Below are positions 53,252-62,027 of a DNA stretch of 64,000 bases, piece by piece. The notes beneath the pieces were generated by a model that made no database searches, was not told where the DNA came from, and was given only the letters and a program-made list of their open reading frames with translations. The DNA comes from Phototrophicus methaneseepsis (GTDB taxonomy: Bacteria > Chloroflexota > Anaerolineae > Aggregatilineales > Phototrophicaceae). How positions within the stretch are numbered: the first letter of the stretch is position 1; every line of letters begins with the position of its first letter. Position numbers and translations under genes: made by a program. Where the stretch lies: the NCBI RefSeq assembly GCF_015500095.1, contig NZ_CP062983.1, forward strand, positions 5,146,001 through 5,210,000, in the 5' to 3' direction.

Positions 53252-53959
53252 ATGGGTAGACGCAAGTTGAAGCGAGGAGAGCGCGAGCGTATCTTATTCG
53301 CCGCACTCAGCACACTATTATTGTCCTTATTGGTCGGTATTATTGTTGCCCTGGCCGTACCACAAAGCGCTACGACAACGACCGCTGTTACAGAGCGTGC
53401 CCTGCCGCCCCAAGAAGGCGACTGTGACGCAGCGACGATGCAAACCACCATTGATGCATTTGCCGAAGCTGAGACACCTGTCATTTTCCATTGCAATGCG
53501 GATGTCTTGCTCATGAATGGGCTTGTCATCAAAGGCAACGTGACCATCGTCGGCCAAGACCCTGAACTGCGCAGCTTCCGCGTCTTTATGGATGGGGCCA
53601 ATTATGCCGAGCGGTTGTTTTACTTACGGGAGAACGCCTCTCTGACGCTTGTCTCCGTTGAGTTAACGCGCAGCCGTCGATATGGCGTTTATGCCACCCC
53701 TGGCAGCCAGCTTACGCTCGATGATGTGGTCTTCACATCGATCAGCGAGGGCAGCTCAGATGGGGCCGCTATCTATAACGAAGGTGGCGTCGTGGTTGCC
53801 AGCCACAGCTTCATCAGTTCCAGTTGGGGCGAAGTCGCTATTAAAAATGAGGGTGAGGTCTGGATGGAAGACTCCGTGATCTGGAGTTCCGTCGGATGTA
53901 TCGAAAATGGCGAGGATGGTATCTCTCGGGGCGTCGAAGAATCCTGTGTGGATGCCTGA
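53252..53959 (+). CDS. Membrane-anchored protein with beta-helix-like outer domain
   Basis: 235 aa. A basic start (GRRKLKRGERER) precedes one membrane helix (ILFAALSTLLLSLLVGIIVA, about 14-33). The outer part has short repeated strand-turn units: NGLVIKGNVTIVG, RLFYLRENASLTLVSVELTR, GVYATPGSQLTLDDVVF, AAIYNEGGVVVASHSFI and AIKNEGEVWMEDSVI. This pattern is that of right-handed parallel beta-helix (pectate-lyase-like) proteins, here with too few coils for a full enzyme. Four Cys could form two disulphides. GGAGGGG lies 4 nt before the ATG. Function unknown; surface binding is a reasonable guess. Confidence 0.68.
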   Translation: MGRRKLKRGERERILFAALSTLLLSLLVGIIVALAVPQSATTTTAVTERALPPQEGDCDAATMQTTIDAFAEAETPVIFHCNADVLLMNGLVIKGNVTIVGQDPELRSFRVFMDGANYAERLFYLRENASLTLVSVELTRSRRYGVYATPGSQLTLDDVVFTSISEGSSDGAAIYNEGGVVVASHSFISSSWGEVAIKNEGEVWMEDSVIWSSVGCIENGEDGISRGVEESCVDA

Positions 53960-54003
53960 CCCACCAACCAAGATTAAAACCACAATCATTGATCTCTAAA
54001 TAC

Positions 54004-54034
54004 AAAGAGGCCCGTCTGTGTGACGAGCCTCTTT
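54004..54034. terminator. Bidirectional terminator
   Basis: AAAGAGGC-c-CGT, loop CTGTGTG, ACG-a-GCCTCTTT with one internal mismatch, followed by TG on the plus strand and preceded by the matching A run. It lies between convergent genes ending at 53959 and 54068. Confidence 0.88.
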
Positions 54035-54067
54035 TGTTGTGGTCAAAACCTGTCAACGCGCTAAAGG

Positions 54068-54925
54068 TTAGACCTCATCACGCCAACTATAGGCTGGCTC
54101 ATACCCCAGGATGCGGCGCGCTTTATCAATCGAGAGCAGCGTCTCGTGAGCGCCAACTTCTTTCTTCATCGGCACATCTGGGAACACTTCCGCCATGAGG
54201 TCGGCATTGGGGCGGCTCATGACGCTATCGGCATTCGCGATGATGAAGACATCCGCACCCGTGCCCTGATATTCCAGTGCTTTACGGATACCCTGCGCGG
54301 CATCACGTGCATCAATATAAGCCCACAAATTCCATTTACGCTTCATAGCATCACTGTCAAAGCTGGGGAATGCGGCGTAATCCTGCGGCTCCATCACATT
54401 GGAGAAGCGCAGGCCGATGATCTTCATATCGGGTTCCCAACGACAGTACTGCTTCGCCATTTCTTCGCCAAGCAATTTGGACAAAGAATAAGCGGATTCT
54501 GGGCGGCCTGGATAGTCTTCGTCAACTGGCGCATATGGTGGCGGCGTCTCGAAGGGTAGGCCAAGGACCGTCTCGCTGGACGCCCACACCACATTCTTGA
54601 TACCCAACACACGGGCTGATTCAAAAATGTTGTAGGTGCTGAGGATATTATTTTCGAAGATAACACTGTTGGCACTGCGACCAGGTGCCGGGATCGCCGC
54701 CAAATGCACAATCGCATCCACTCCGGCATAGCGGTCATCAATGCCAGCGACCGCCTGTAACGTCTGGCCGAAGTCGCTCAGTTCAACCTGTGTAAATGGG
54801 CATCCCTGGTCTTCTCGTGGCGGGACGACATCCGCACACACCACATCATAGCCATGTTCCAGTAAATCTTTCACACAGGCACGGCCCACTTTGCCGCTGC
54901 TACCTGTTACAAGCACAGTTGTCAT
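54068..54925 (-). CDS. NAD(P)-dependent epimerase/dehydratase (extended SDR)
   Basis: 285 aa. N-terminal Rossmann motif VLVTGSSGKVGRACVKDLL (GxxGxxG), Asp after strand 2 (VVCADVVPP), IVHLAAIPAPGRS, the catalytic YSLSK (Tyr-x-x-x-Lys) and an upstream Ser (VWASSETVLGL). These define an extended SDR of the NDP-sugar epimerase type, although the protein is at the short end for the family and may act on other substrates such as uronate-type sugars. AAGGGAG lies 7 nt before the ATG. It is a single-gene unit. Confidence 0.9.
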   Translation of the reverse strand: MTTVLVTGSSGKVGRACVKDLLEHGYDVVCADVVPPREDQGCPFTQVELSDFGQTLQAVAGIDDRYAGVDAIVHLAAIPAPGRSANSVIFENNILSTYNIFESARVLGIKNVVWASSETVLGLPFETPPPYAPVDEDYPGRPESAYSLSKLLGEEMAKQYCRWEPDMKIIGLRFSNVMEPQDYAAFPSFDSDAMKRKWNLWAYIDARDAAQGIRKALEYQGTGADVFIIANADSVMSRPNADLMAEVFPDVPMKKEVGAHETLLSIDKARRILGYEPAYSWRDEV

Positions 54926-55267
54926 TTTTAAACTCCCTTAATCGTATTATTTGCTCGCCATAGCTCAAGACATAGCGAGAAAGCATAAAATAAGCAGATT
55001 CAATCGACTGCCCCGCTGCTTTGATGCGTTCGCCTACGGCTTTCTTTCCGGATTCAATCCAGGTTCATTCCTCGGTCCGACAGCGAAATCAGGACGAATT
55101 TTGAAGGCCCCAAAAGCATCGTTGCTGATTATACGCATCCAGCTTATAGACAGGCAACTGAGCAAGCAGACCATACGTATTTACCCCAGATGGCCCACGA
55201 TATGCCGCATCTGCGTATGATAGGATGAAGCTGTATCAGCCCATTTTTAGAAAGAGCCCACACATTT
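54926..55267. other. Divergent intergenic region, no gene recognised
   Basis: 342 nt between the epimerase (minus) and the DoxX-like gene (plus). A frame of 89 codons (54951-55220) gives an unprotein-like product, so it is not called. A weak inverted repeat CTCGC...GCGAG lies near 54954-54980. TATGAT near 55217 is a possible -10 for the plus-strand gene. Confidence 0.4.
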
Positions 55268-55798
55268 ATGGCGCGCATCATTGACTGGTTCAACACTGCT
55301 GATAAAACCGTGACACGCTGGATGGCACGTTATGCCGTGCTGATCTTGCGCATCAGCGTAGGGATTGTCTTCTTCTGGTTTGGCTTCATTAAGTTCTTCC
55401 CAGGCCTCAGCCCAGCAGAAGAAATCGCAGGCCGCACGATAGAGACACTGAGCTTTGGCCTCATTCAACCCCAGTTGAGCCTCCCCATCCTGGCAGCATG
55501 GGAATCATTGATTGGGCTGGGACTGATTACAGGCCGTTTTAAGCGTGCGACGCTGTTCCTGCTCTTCTTGCAGATGATTGGCACGACTATGCCCATTTTC
55601 ATCTTCCCGGCAGAGACATGGAAGGTATTCCCCATCGCCCCCACCCTGGAAGGCCAATACATCATCAAAAACATGGTACTTATCAGCGCAGGGCTGGTCA
55701 TCGGCGCGACAGTACGCGGCGGCGATATGGTCGCGGATGAGGACCTGGCAGATGAAGCCGATCATCGCTTTCAGCACCAAGCTCGCAATCCAGATTAA
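55268..55798 (+). CDS. DoxX-like integral membrane protein
   Basis: 176 aa with four membrane helices. The first contains LRISVGIVFFWFGFIKFFPG, the recognisable opening of DoxX/YkgB-like proteins. A helix with AWESLIGLGLITGRFKRATL and a later AQGLV-type helix (LISAGLVIGATV) follow. An acidic cytoplasmic tail (ADEDLADEADHRFQHQ) ends it. The family is linked to redox or quinone-related membrane functions in some species, without a firm reaction. No good ribosome site is visible. After the stop, CTGTCAAAGGC(C)TTT occurs twice in tandem, forming a small hairpin. Confidence 0.82.
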   Translation: MARIIDWFNTADKTVTRWMARYAVLILRISVGIVFFWFGFIKFFPGLSPAEEIAGRTIETLSFGLIQPQLSLPILAAWESLIGLGLITGRFKRATLFLLFLQMIGTTMPIFIFPAETWKVFPIAPTLEGQYIIKNMVLISAGLVIGATVRGGDMVADEDLADEADHRFQHQARNPD

Positions 55799-55961
55799 AT
55801 ACAGGCCCATCCTGTCAAAGGCTTTCTGTCAAAGGCCTTTATAGGATAAATCCTCATGAACATAATCAAGAATGACCCTAAAATGATGCATCTACTGCGC
55901 CGACACGTATAATATAGAGCTTCTGTCGATTTATTACTCTTTTTCTGAAAATGGATGTGCC

Positions 55962-57188
55962 ATGATACTTAATCCGAGCGAGCGGCAGACAACGAGTAAC
56001 TATCGCTGGGTCATGTTAGCCCTGTGTACGTTAACGCCGCTCTTCGTCCTCACACTGCCTACCATGTCGATGCCGCCAATGTTCAAAATCATCAGCCTGG
56101 AGCTTGAACTAAGCCTGGTTGAAGTTGGCACAATATGGGGTGCGCCCTCTTTGATAGGTATCTTTTTTTCGCTGATCGGTGGCACACTTGGCGACCGATT
56201 CGGCACTCGGCGGACATTGGTCACGGTCTGCTTGTTAACGGGGTTCTTCGGTATGCTGCGTGGGCTGGCAGTGGATTTTGCCACGTTGATGGCTGCGACC
56301 ACATTCATGTCAGCATTCCAGATGATTATCCCCGTTGTGGTCTTTAAGGTCATCCGCCAATGGATGCCCCCGGAGCAACTCGGTATGGCGAGCGGCATCA
56401 CATCTGCCGGGTTTGCAACTGGGCTGATGCTCGGCCCACTGATTAGCACCAGTATTTTGATGCCTGCGCTGGGTGGCTGGCGACAGGTCCTCTTCTTTTA
56501 TGGCGTAATCGCCATTGCCTTCAGCATCATCTGGCTGTTTGCGACATCCAGAGAGGGACGCCATCAAAACAGTCAGACAGCGCGTAGTGTCTCGCTCAGA
56601 GAGAATCTCAGCTATGTGGTGCGGCTGCGCAATGTCTGGATATTGGGCATTGCCGGGTTGGGCATTGCTGGGTGCTTTCAGGGATTTGCAGGCTATATGC
56701 CCACTTACTTAAAGGCCATCGGCTGGGCGGAGCTTGATGCAGATCGCGCGCTCTCGGTTTTCTTCATGTTGAGCCTGATCGGCGTGATTCCGCTATCGAC
56801 CCTTTCTGATAGGCTGGCATTGCGGCGAGGTTATTTGATCATCGCCGCAATGATCCTCGCAACAGGGATTACGTCCCTGGCTTTCGTCACAGGGAATTTA
56901 ATCCTCATCGTCCTGGCGGCGACGGGCCTATTCTTCGACAGCTTGATGGCAATCCTCAACGCCACCGTGATGGAAGTTGAGGGGGTTGGGTATCTGCTGG
57001 CGGGGACGGCGCTAGGCTTCGCAACGATGATCCGCAATATTGGCGGGGCTGTTTCTCCCCCTTTGGGCAACAGTCTGGCAATCTATGGGCCGCATGTACC
57101 CTTTTTATTCTGGGGTGCGTTGGGCTACTTCGCCGTATTGATTCTTATCTTTGTGCTGAAATCGCCAAAGCGCAAACACGCAGCCTGA
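55962..57188 (+). CDS. MFS transporter
   Basis: 408 aa with twelve membrane helices in two halves and a central cytoplasmic loop (about residues 195-215). The loop between helices 2 and 3 carries GGTLGDRFGTRRTLV, the MFS motif A (GxLaDrxGrkxxl), and a copy appears in the second half (STLSDRLALRRGYL). The NarK/oxalate-like and cyanate-type transporters look similar; substrate unknown. It is a monocistronic gene ending in a strong terminator. Confidence 0.93.
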   Translation: MILNPSERQTTSNYRWVMLALCTLTPLFVLTLPTMSMPPMFKIISLELELSLVEVGTIWGAPSLIGIFFSLIGGTLGDRFGTRRTLVTVCLLTGFFGMLRGLAVDFATLMAATTFMSAFQMIIPVVVFKVIRQWMPPEQLGMASGITSAGFATGLMLGPLISTSILMPALGGWRQVLFFYGVIAIAFSIIWLFATSREGRHQNSQTARSVSLRENLSYVVRLRNVWILGIAGLGIAGCFQGFAGYMPTYLKAIGWAELDADRALSVFFMLSLIGVIPLSTLSDRLALRRGYLIIAAMILATGITSLAFVTGNLILIVLAATGLFFDSLMAILNATVMEVEGVGYLLAGTALGFATMIRNIGGAVSPPLGNSLAIYGPHVPFLFWGALGYFAVLILIFVLKSPKRKHAA

Positions 57189-57194
57189 TGACCA

Positions 57195-57222
57195 CAAAGG
57201 GCACAGCGTACTGTGCCCTTTG
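57195..57222. terminator. Perfect 12-bp bidirectional terminator
   Basis: CAAAGGGCACAG, loop CGTA, CTGTGCCCTTTG. It is placed 6 nt after the MFS stop and 17 nt from the stop of the convergent exonuclease gene. Confidence 0.9.
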
Positions 57223-57239
57223 ACCTAATCTATAGATGT

Positions 57240-58007
57240 CTATTTCAGCGTCAGGCTAATCGGACAGTGATCACTGCCGAGGACGTCTGCATGGATATGT
57301 GCATCAACAACGCGGTCTTTGAGATCCGGGGAAATGAAGAAATAGTCGATACGCCAGCCAATATTATTCTCACGGGCGCCACTGCGGTTTGACCACCACG
57401 AATAGCAGCCTTCTTCATCCGGATGCAGCAGCCGGAAGCTATCGATATATCCCTCATCAACGACCGTATCAATCCAGGCGCGTTCTTCCGGCATAAAGCC
57501 CGTCGTCTTGACATTCTGCTTAGGCCGTGCCAGGTCAATCTCTTGATGCGCCGTGTTGACATCGCCACAGAAAATGACGGATTTACCCTCTTTGCGCAGG
57601 CTGTTGCAATACTGCAAAAAGTGCGCTTTGTACTTCATCTTATAGGGCACACGGCTGTGATCACGCCCACCATTGGGGAAGTAAGCCGTAATAAATACGA
57701 AATCGTCGTATTCCGCGACGATGGTGCGGCCCTCCTGCGTATATTCCTCAAAGCCAAAGCCCATCTGGACAGATTTCGGCGCGACTTTGGAATAGAGCGC
57801 TACGCCGCTGTAGCCTTTTTTGACAGTGGCACTGTGCCAGTAAGAATAATAGCCTTCCGGGTTGAGGAGTTCATCATCGAGCTGTTCCGGGTGAGCCTTG
57901 GTTTCCTGTATGCCAACGATATCCGGCTGTTCGCGTTGCAGCCAGTCTAAAAAGCCCTTCTTTTGTGCGGCACGGATGCCGTTTACGTTCCATGCGAATA
58001 AGCGCAT
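57240..58007 (-). CDS. xth: Exodeoxyribonuclease III (AP endonuclease)
   Basis: 255 aa, the standard size of the exonuclease III/APE1 family. Motifs in order: WNVNGIRAAQKKGFLDWL (Asn7 metal/AP site), DIVGIQETKA (catalytic Glu), YSGVALYSK, ITAYFPNGG, FCGDVNTAHQEIDLARP (Asp-x-Asn), WRIDYFFISPDL and GSDHCPISLTL (Asp-His at the end). All catalytic residues are present. It nicks DNA at abasic sites and trims 3' ends in base-excision repair. Confidence 0.96.
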   Translation of the reverse strand: MRLFAWNVNGIRAAQKKGFLDWLQREQPDIVGIQETKAHPEQLDDELLNPEGYYSYWHSATVKKGYSGVALYSKVAPKSVQMGFGFEEYTQEGRTIVAEYDDFVFITAYFPNGGRDHSRVPYKMKYKAHFLQYCNSLRKEGKSVIFCGDVNTAHQEIDLARPKQNVKTTGFMPEERAWIDTVVDEGYIDSFRLLHPDEEGCYSWWSNRSGARENNIGWRIDYFFISPDLKDRVVDAHIHADVLGSDHCPISLTLK

Positions 58008-58164
58008 TCTATTGCTCCATATGGGTCAACTTCACACATGCATCTTACTGGTGAACGAACTATGCAGCAAGGCAGATCAGCCGTGTTATGATCGTGGCAG
58101 TACCCCTTACTGAGCTGAGCAAGTCTGTCGCAAGCAGTGGCAGATAGAACGGAGCAACATCATC

Positions 58165-59391
58165 ATGCATCGCATCAACAAGGATCGCTTGCTGGCAGAT
58201 TTCGAAGCATTATCGAAGTTTGGCGCCACAGTAGCGGGCGGCATCTCGCGCCCTGCTCTTTCAGAAGCGGATATGGCCGCCCGTGGGTGGCTGCGTCAAC
58301 AAATTGAAGCAGCAGGCCTGGACTATCGCATGGATAGCGCAGGCAGCCAGTATGGCCGTTTGACCGGAGAAGACGACACCCGGACCCTGCTCACGGGCAG
58401 CCACCTAGACAGCGTGCCCAATGGCGGGCGCTATGATGGTGCGTTGGGCGTCCTCAGCAGCCTTGAAGCGATCCGCTGCATCAAGGAACTGGGCATGATA
58501 CCCCCTATTAGCCTTGAATTGGTCAACTTCACTGACGAAGAAGGCACCCTATTAGGCCTCTTTGGCAGTCGCGCGGTGATCGGGCAGCTTACACAGCAAG
58601 AAATTGACGCACCCCGTTGTGGCAAAGACTATCTGGAAAGCAGCTTACAGCGAGCAGGTCTGACGGATGCGGGCCTCTTACAGGCCCAACGCGACGACAT
58701 CATCGGCTATCTGGAACTGCATATTGAACAGGGTAAGCGCCTGACGGAGGGCGCAACCGATATAGGCGTCGTCACGGCGATGGTGGGGATTCGCTCGTAT
58801 ACGCTGCACTTTTACGGGCAGGCAGCCCATGCAGGCACCACCCCCATGACAGAACGCGCTGATGCCCTGTGGGCAGCAACGGACTTTATGGAACAAGCCC
58901 GTCAGCTTGTCATCGAGAAGTATCTACCCGGCGTGATTAATTTCGGTGTCATTCAGGCACATCCCGGCGCGTATAACATCGTGCCAGGAGAAGTCACATT
59001 AGCGATGGAGTTCCGGCATGGTAGCGATGAGATGCTGGATGCCATGAATGCCGACCTGCTCGACATCGCCTATACCGTCACCAACACGGACGAACTTTCT
59101 GTAACGGCGGAGCGCGGCGGCGACATTCACCCCGCGCCGATGGATGAACGCGTCATCAGCGCCATTGAAACGGCCTGCGAAGAAGCTGACCTTTCAGCGA
59201 TGAGGTTGCTCAGTTTTGCGGGGCACGATGCCCAGAGCATCGCGCGCGTCGCCCCTGCCGGGATGCTGTTTGTGCCCTCACAAAAAGGCATCAGCCACAA
59301 TCCAGCGGAATACACCACACCGGATGATATGGTCAACGGGGCCAACGTCATGCTGAACAGCCTGCTGGCTCTCGCCAACCAACTCGCCTGA
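58165..59391 (+). CDS. M20-family amidohydrolase (allantoate/N-carbamoyl-amino-acid hydrolase type)
   Basis: 408 aa. Metal-site motifs are TGSHLDSVPNGGRYDGALGV (His and Asp ligands), FTDEEGTLLGLFGSRA (Glu pair), LELHIEQGKRL (His) and GISHNPAEYT (His near the end). GHDAQSIA is also characteristic of allantoate amidohydrolase and N-carbamoyl-L-amino-acid hydrolase. The dimerisation domain lies at about residues 210-325. It cleaves ureido or amide bonds to release ammonia/CO2 or an amino acid. Which substrate is used cannot be read from sequence, and no purine or pyrimidine catabolic neighbours are in the window. GGAG lies 10 nt before the ATG; a strong terminator follows. Confidence 0.9.
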   Translation: MHRINKDRLLADFEALSKFGATVAGGISRPALSEADMAARGWLRQQIEAAGLDYRMDSAGSQYGRLTGEDDTRTLLTGSHLDSVPNGGRYDGALGVLSSLEAIRCIKELGMIPPISLELVNFTDEEGTLLGLFGSRAVIGQLTQQEIDAPRCGKDYLESSLQRAGLTDAGLLQAQRDDIIGYLELHIEQGKRLTEGATDIGVVTAMVGIRSYTLHFYGQAAHAGTTPMTERADALWAATDFMEQARQLVIEKYLPGVINFGVIQAHPGAYNIVPGEVTLAMEFRHGSDEMLDAMNADLLDIAYTVTNTDELSVTAERGGDIHPAPMDERVISAIETACEEADLSAMRLLSFAGHDAQSIARVAPAGMLFVPSQKGISHNPAEYTTPDDMVNGANVMLNSLLALANQLA

Positions 59392-59424
59392 TATATATCA
59401 ACAAGCGTCAAGTTTATTTACGAC

Positions 59425-59450
59425 AAAAGCCGCCTTTGGCGCGGCTTTTT
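59425..59450 (+). terminator. Intrinsic terminator after the M20 gene
   Basis: AAAAGCCGC, loop CTTTGGC, GCGGCTTTTT: a 9-bp stem ending in T5, 34 nt after the stop. Confidence 0.92.
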
Positions 59451-59583
59451 GTCATTGTTTGTATGGGTCTGCCGGAAGCGACGGGTGTTTATGGCACAGC
59501 GTTTTGCATGGCGTTGGATTGGTGATACCATAAAATCATTCAACGACCGTGTATGCATGACTTAGGCGGGACTGTAGCCCTGT

Positions 59584-60582
59584 ATGAATCAAGCTACAAT
59601 CAACACTATGGAAACAAAAGCCAACATCACCTCACGCGAAATGGGCCAGTGGTTACATACCCAGTACAGCCTGAAGCCGAAGCGCGCCCGTTTTCTGCCG
59701 TATGGGGAGTGTGGCTGGGTTTACCTCGTAGAGGCTGATACAAACTACGTGCTCAAGCTGACACAGCCGGGACTCTGCACAGGCAGCGGCTTTAAAGAAA
59801 GCATCATCAAAACCCATATGGCCCTGTACTACGATTATGGCATCCGCCAAATCAGCGAGCCGCCCCTGAGAGCCAACAGCGGGCAGTATATCAATCAATT
59901 GGGTGAGTACGAAGCCATTCTGCTGCCCTATATCGAAGGCACGCCCGCTCTTGAAGCGGGCCTGACGGAACAGCATCAGCGTAAGCTGGGTTCCCTCATC
60001 GCGACGCTGCACCGCTGCAAATTGCACGAAGAAGAAGCCCCTCCTGCGGAAGTATTCTCTGTACAATTGGCGCGCCTGCTGGGTGATATGCTGCGACATA
60101 CAGCCACCATTGACGGGCACGCCAACGACATCCAGCAGCATCTGATCCATGTGCTGCGCGAGCGCTACCCACAGCTCAAAAAAATGGCCGCTCAGTTCGC
60201 GGCCCTGGCGCAGGTCTTACGCCAGGATACCTCCCTCGCGGAAAACTTCGTCCTATGCCACAGCGACCCCAGCAGCGGGAATATCATCATCTCCCCAGAC
60301 GATAACGTTTACCTCATCGATTGGGATACCCCCATCATGGCCCCGCCAGAGCGTGATCTGTTCCATCTGCGCCAGTGGGCTACCGCTATCGAAAGTTATA
60401 AGAGCGTGATGGGCACCACGGAATTAGACAATCGGGTGCTGCACTACTATCAGCTTGAATGGGACATTCAGGAAATTGTCGATTACGGCTCCCGGATGCT
60501 TTACTTTGAGCAGAGTGATAGCCAGAACGAACACGATTGGTCTGAACTACAAGACCATATGCGTGGTATCGGTTTGTTATAA
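59584..60582 (+). CDS. APH-fold phosphotransferase (small-molecule kinase)
   Basis: 332 aa. The catalytic loop is LCHSDPSSGNIIIS (HxDxxxxN), followed by the metal-binding VYLIDWDTPIMAPPERDL. The N-lobe has FLPYGECGWVYLVEADTNYVLKLT with the ATP-anchoring Lys. The sequence around IDWDTPIMAPPERDL resembles spectinomycin-phosphotransferase-like proteins, while homoserine kinase II and choline kinases share the same fold. Its neighbour 158 nt downstream is a threonine-synthase-like gene, which would fit a homoserine kinase, but nothing in the sequence decides this. ATG 59584 and ATG 59608 are both possible starts; neither has a good ribosome site. Confidence 0.8.
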   Translation: MNQATINTMETKANITSREMGQWLHTQYSLKPKRARFLPYGECGWVYLVEADTNYVLKLTQPGLCTGSGFKESIIKTHMALYYDYGIRQISEPPLRANSGQYINQLGEYEAILLPYIEGTPALEAGLTEQHQRKLGSLIATLHRCKLHEEEAPPAEVFSVQLARLLGDMLRHTATIDGHANDIQQHLIHVLRERYPQLKKMAAQFAALAQVLRQDTSLAENFVLCHSDPSSGNIIISPDDNVYLIDWDTPIMAPPERDLFHLRQWATAIESYKSVMGTTELDNRVLHYYQLEWDIQEIVDYGSRMLYFEQSDSQNEHDWSELQDHMRGIGLL

Positions 60583-60740
60583 TCACGGCCAACTTTTAGC
60601 GCTCAACCAGCTAAGAACCGAAGAGGCCCAGAGATGCAAAACGTATGCCCTTGCGGCTTATCTCTAGATTGGCACTCAGCACGTTATAGCTTTGTCGCTA
60701 ACGCTATCTACTTCCATCCATCTCACATTGTAAGGTGCCT

Positions 60741-61829
60741 ATGACAACCATCATCTGCACAGAATGCGGCGCACAAGCTCAACCGCTAGATTGGCGCTGT
60801 ACACATTGCGGCGGTCCGCTCGACTTTGATGAGTTACCGCCATTTGATGCCAAAGCCATCATTGCAGGTGATTTTAGCCTGTGGCGCTACCGCGCAATGC
60901 TGCCCGTGAAGCGGCGCATCAGCCTGGGCGAAGGCCTGACCCCCCTGGCGAAGACTAAGATTGACGGGCGAGCGCTGTACATCAAACAGGAATACCTCAA
61001 TCCCACGGGCAGCTACAAAGATCGTGGCACCGTCACCATGATGAACCACATCGCAGCCCAGGGCGTGACGGAAGTCGTTGAGGATTCTTCAGGCAATGCA
61101 GGCGCCTCCGTCGCCGCCTATAGCAGCGCCGCAGGCATTCAGGCACGCATCTACGTCCCAGAGAGCGGCTCCCCGGCTAAAAAGGCCCTTATACAGGCAT
61201 TTGGCGGCACCCTGGTAGAAGTCCCCGGTCCACAGCAGGCGAAAACGGACGCCTGCGAGAAGGCCGCCGAGACAACCACCTATGCCAGCCATGCCTGGAG
61301 CCCTTATTTCACACTGGGGCAAATGACGGCAGCCTATGAATTGTGGGAGCAGTTCGGCAAGGTCGCGCCGGATGCAATCGCGACACCAGTTGGGCATGGC
61401 GGCCTGTTCTTAGGGCTTGCACGCGGCTTCCGCCAGCTTTACAACGCCGGCTTGGTCGATAAAGTGCCGCGCATGTTCGCGATCCAAGCTGCGAACAGCG
61501 ATCCTATCGTGCGCGGGTGGGAAAGCGGCGCAGACGAGCCAGTTCTCTATGAGGTTCAGCCGACTGTTGCCGATGGCATCATCGTAAAAGTGCCCGTCCG
61601 CGGTAAAGCAGTTCTGAGTGCGATTCGTGAAAGCGACGGGGCAGCGCTGCGTGTCGCTGAAAATACCATCGTCCCGGCGCAGGAGACGCTGGCCCGGCAT
61701 GGCTTCATCGCGGAGCCGACAAGTGCGGTCACGCTGGCGGCACTGCCTCAACTCAGGGAGATTTTGCCAGAGACGGCTTCCTTGGTGCTGGTATTGACCG
61801 GGAATGGCCTCAAAAACGTGGAGCGGTAA
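60741..61829 (+). CDS. Threonine synthase-like PLP enzyme (stand-alone)
   Basis: About 362 aa. N-terminal zinc ribbon (C6, C9, C20, C23), SLGEGLTPLAKT, PLP lysine K93 in NPTGSYKDRG, EDSSGNAGASVAAYSSAAG, the phosphate loop TPVGHGGLFLGLARG and the end LVLTGNGLKN. This is the shorter threonine-synthase-like type with no receiver. It should convert O-phosphohomoserine to threonine in the cytoplasm, although close relatives act on other substrates. It is the second such gene in the window and is clearly divergent from the receiver-fused one. An in-frame GTG lies at 60735; ATG 60741 with AAGG about 6 nt upstream is preferred. Confidence 0.9.
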   Translation: MTTIICTECGAQAQPLDWRCTHCGGPLDFDELPPFDAKAIIAGDFSLWRYRAMLPVKRRISLGEGLTPLAKTKIDGRALYIKQEYLNPTGSYKDRGTVTMMNHIAAQGVTEVVEDSSGNAGASVAAYSSAAGIQARIYVPESGSPAKKALIQAFGGTLVEVPGPQQAKTDACEKAAETTTYASHAWSPYFTLGQMTAAYELWEQFGKVAPDAIATPVGHGGLFLGLARGFRQLYNAGLVDKVPRMFAIQAANSDPIVRGWESGADEPVLYEVQPTVADGIIVKVPVRGKAVLSAIRESDGAALRVAENTIVPAQETLARHGFIAEPTSAVTLAALPQLREILPETASLVLVLTGNGLKNVER

Positions 61830-61835
61830 AAACAG

Positions 61836-61865
61836 TGCTGAGGACTGAGTTCCGAGTATTGAGTC
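61836..61865. repeat. Degenerate 7-bp tandem repeat
   Basis: Four imperfect 7-bp units in a row: CTGAGGA, CTGAGTT, CCGAGTA, TTGAGTC, immediately after the threonine synthase stop. No coding potential. Confidence 0.5.
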
Positions 61866-61936
61866 AACCTGTTTGTGAGCATGGCAGGCTATTTTGAAGC
61901 ACAAAAACGCAAAAAGCTTAGAAAAACAAGAAATTT

Positions 61937-61964
61937 AACACAGAGGCTCAGACACACAGAGAAA
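61937..61964. repeat. Degenerate CACAGAG-type short repeat
   Basis: AACACAGAGG, CTCAGACA, CACAGAG: three imperfect units of about 8 bp in an A-rich stretch. Similar ACACAGAG strings recur between genes in various environmental bacteria; whether it is dispersed in this genome cannot be seen from one window. Confidence 0.4.
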
Positions 61965-62027
61965 AGAAATCGTGTCAGAGTTACAACTTCAATATAGGGT
62001 CTGATTAGCACATCGTTACTGTGTTTT

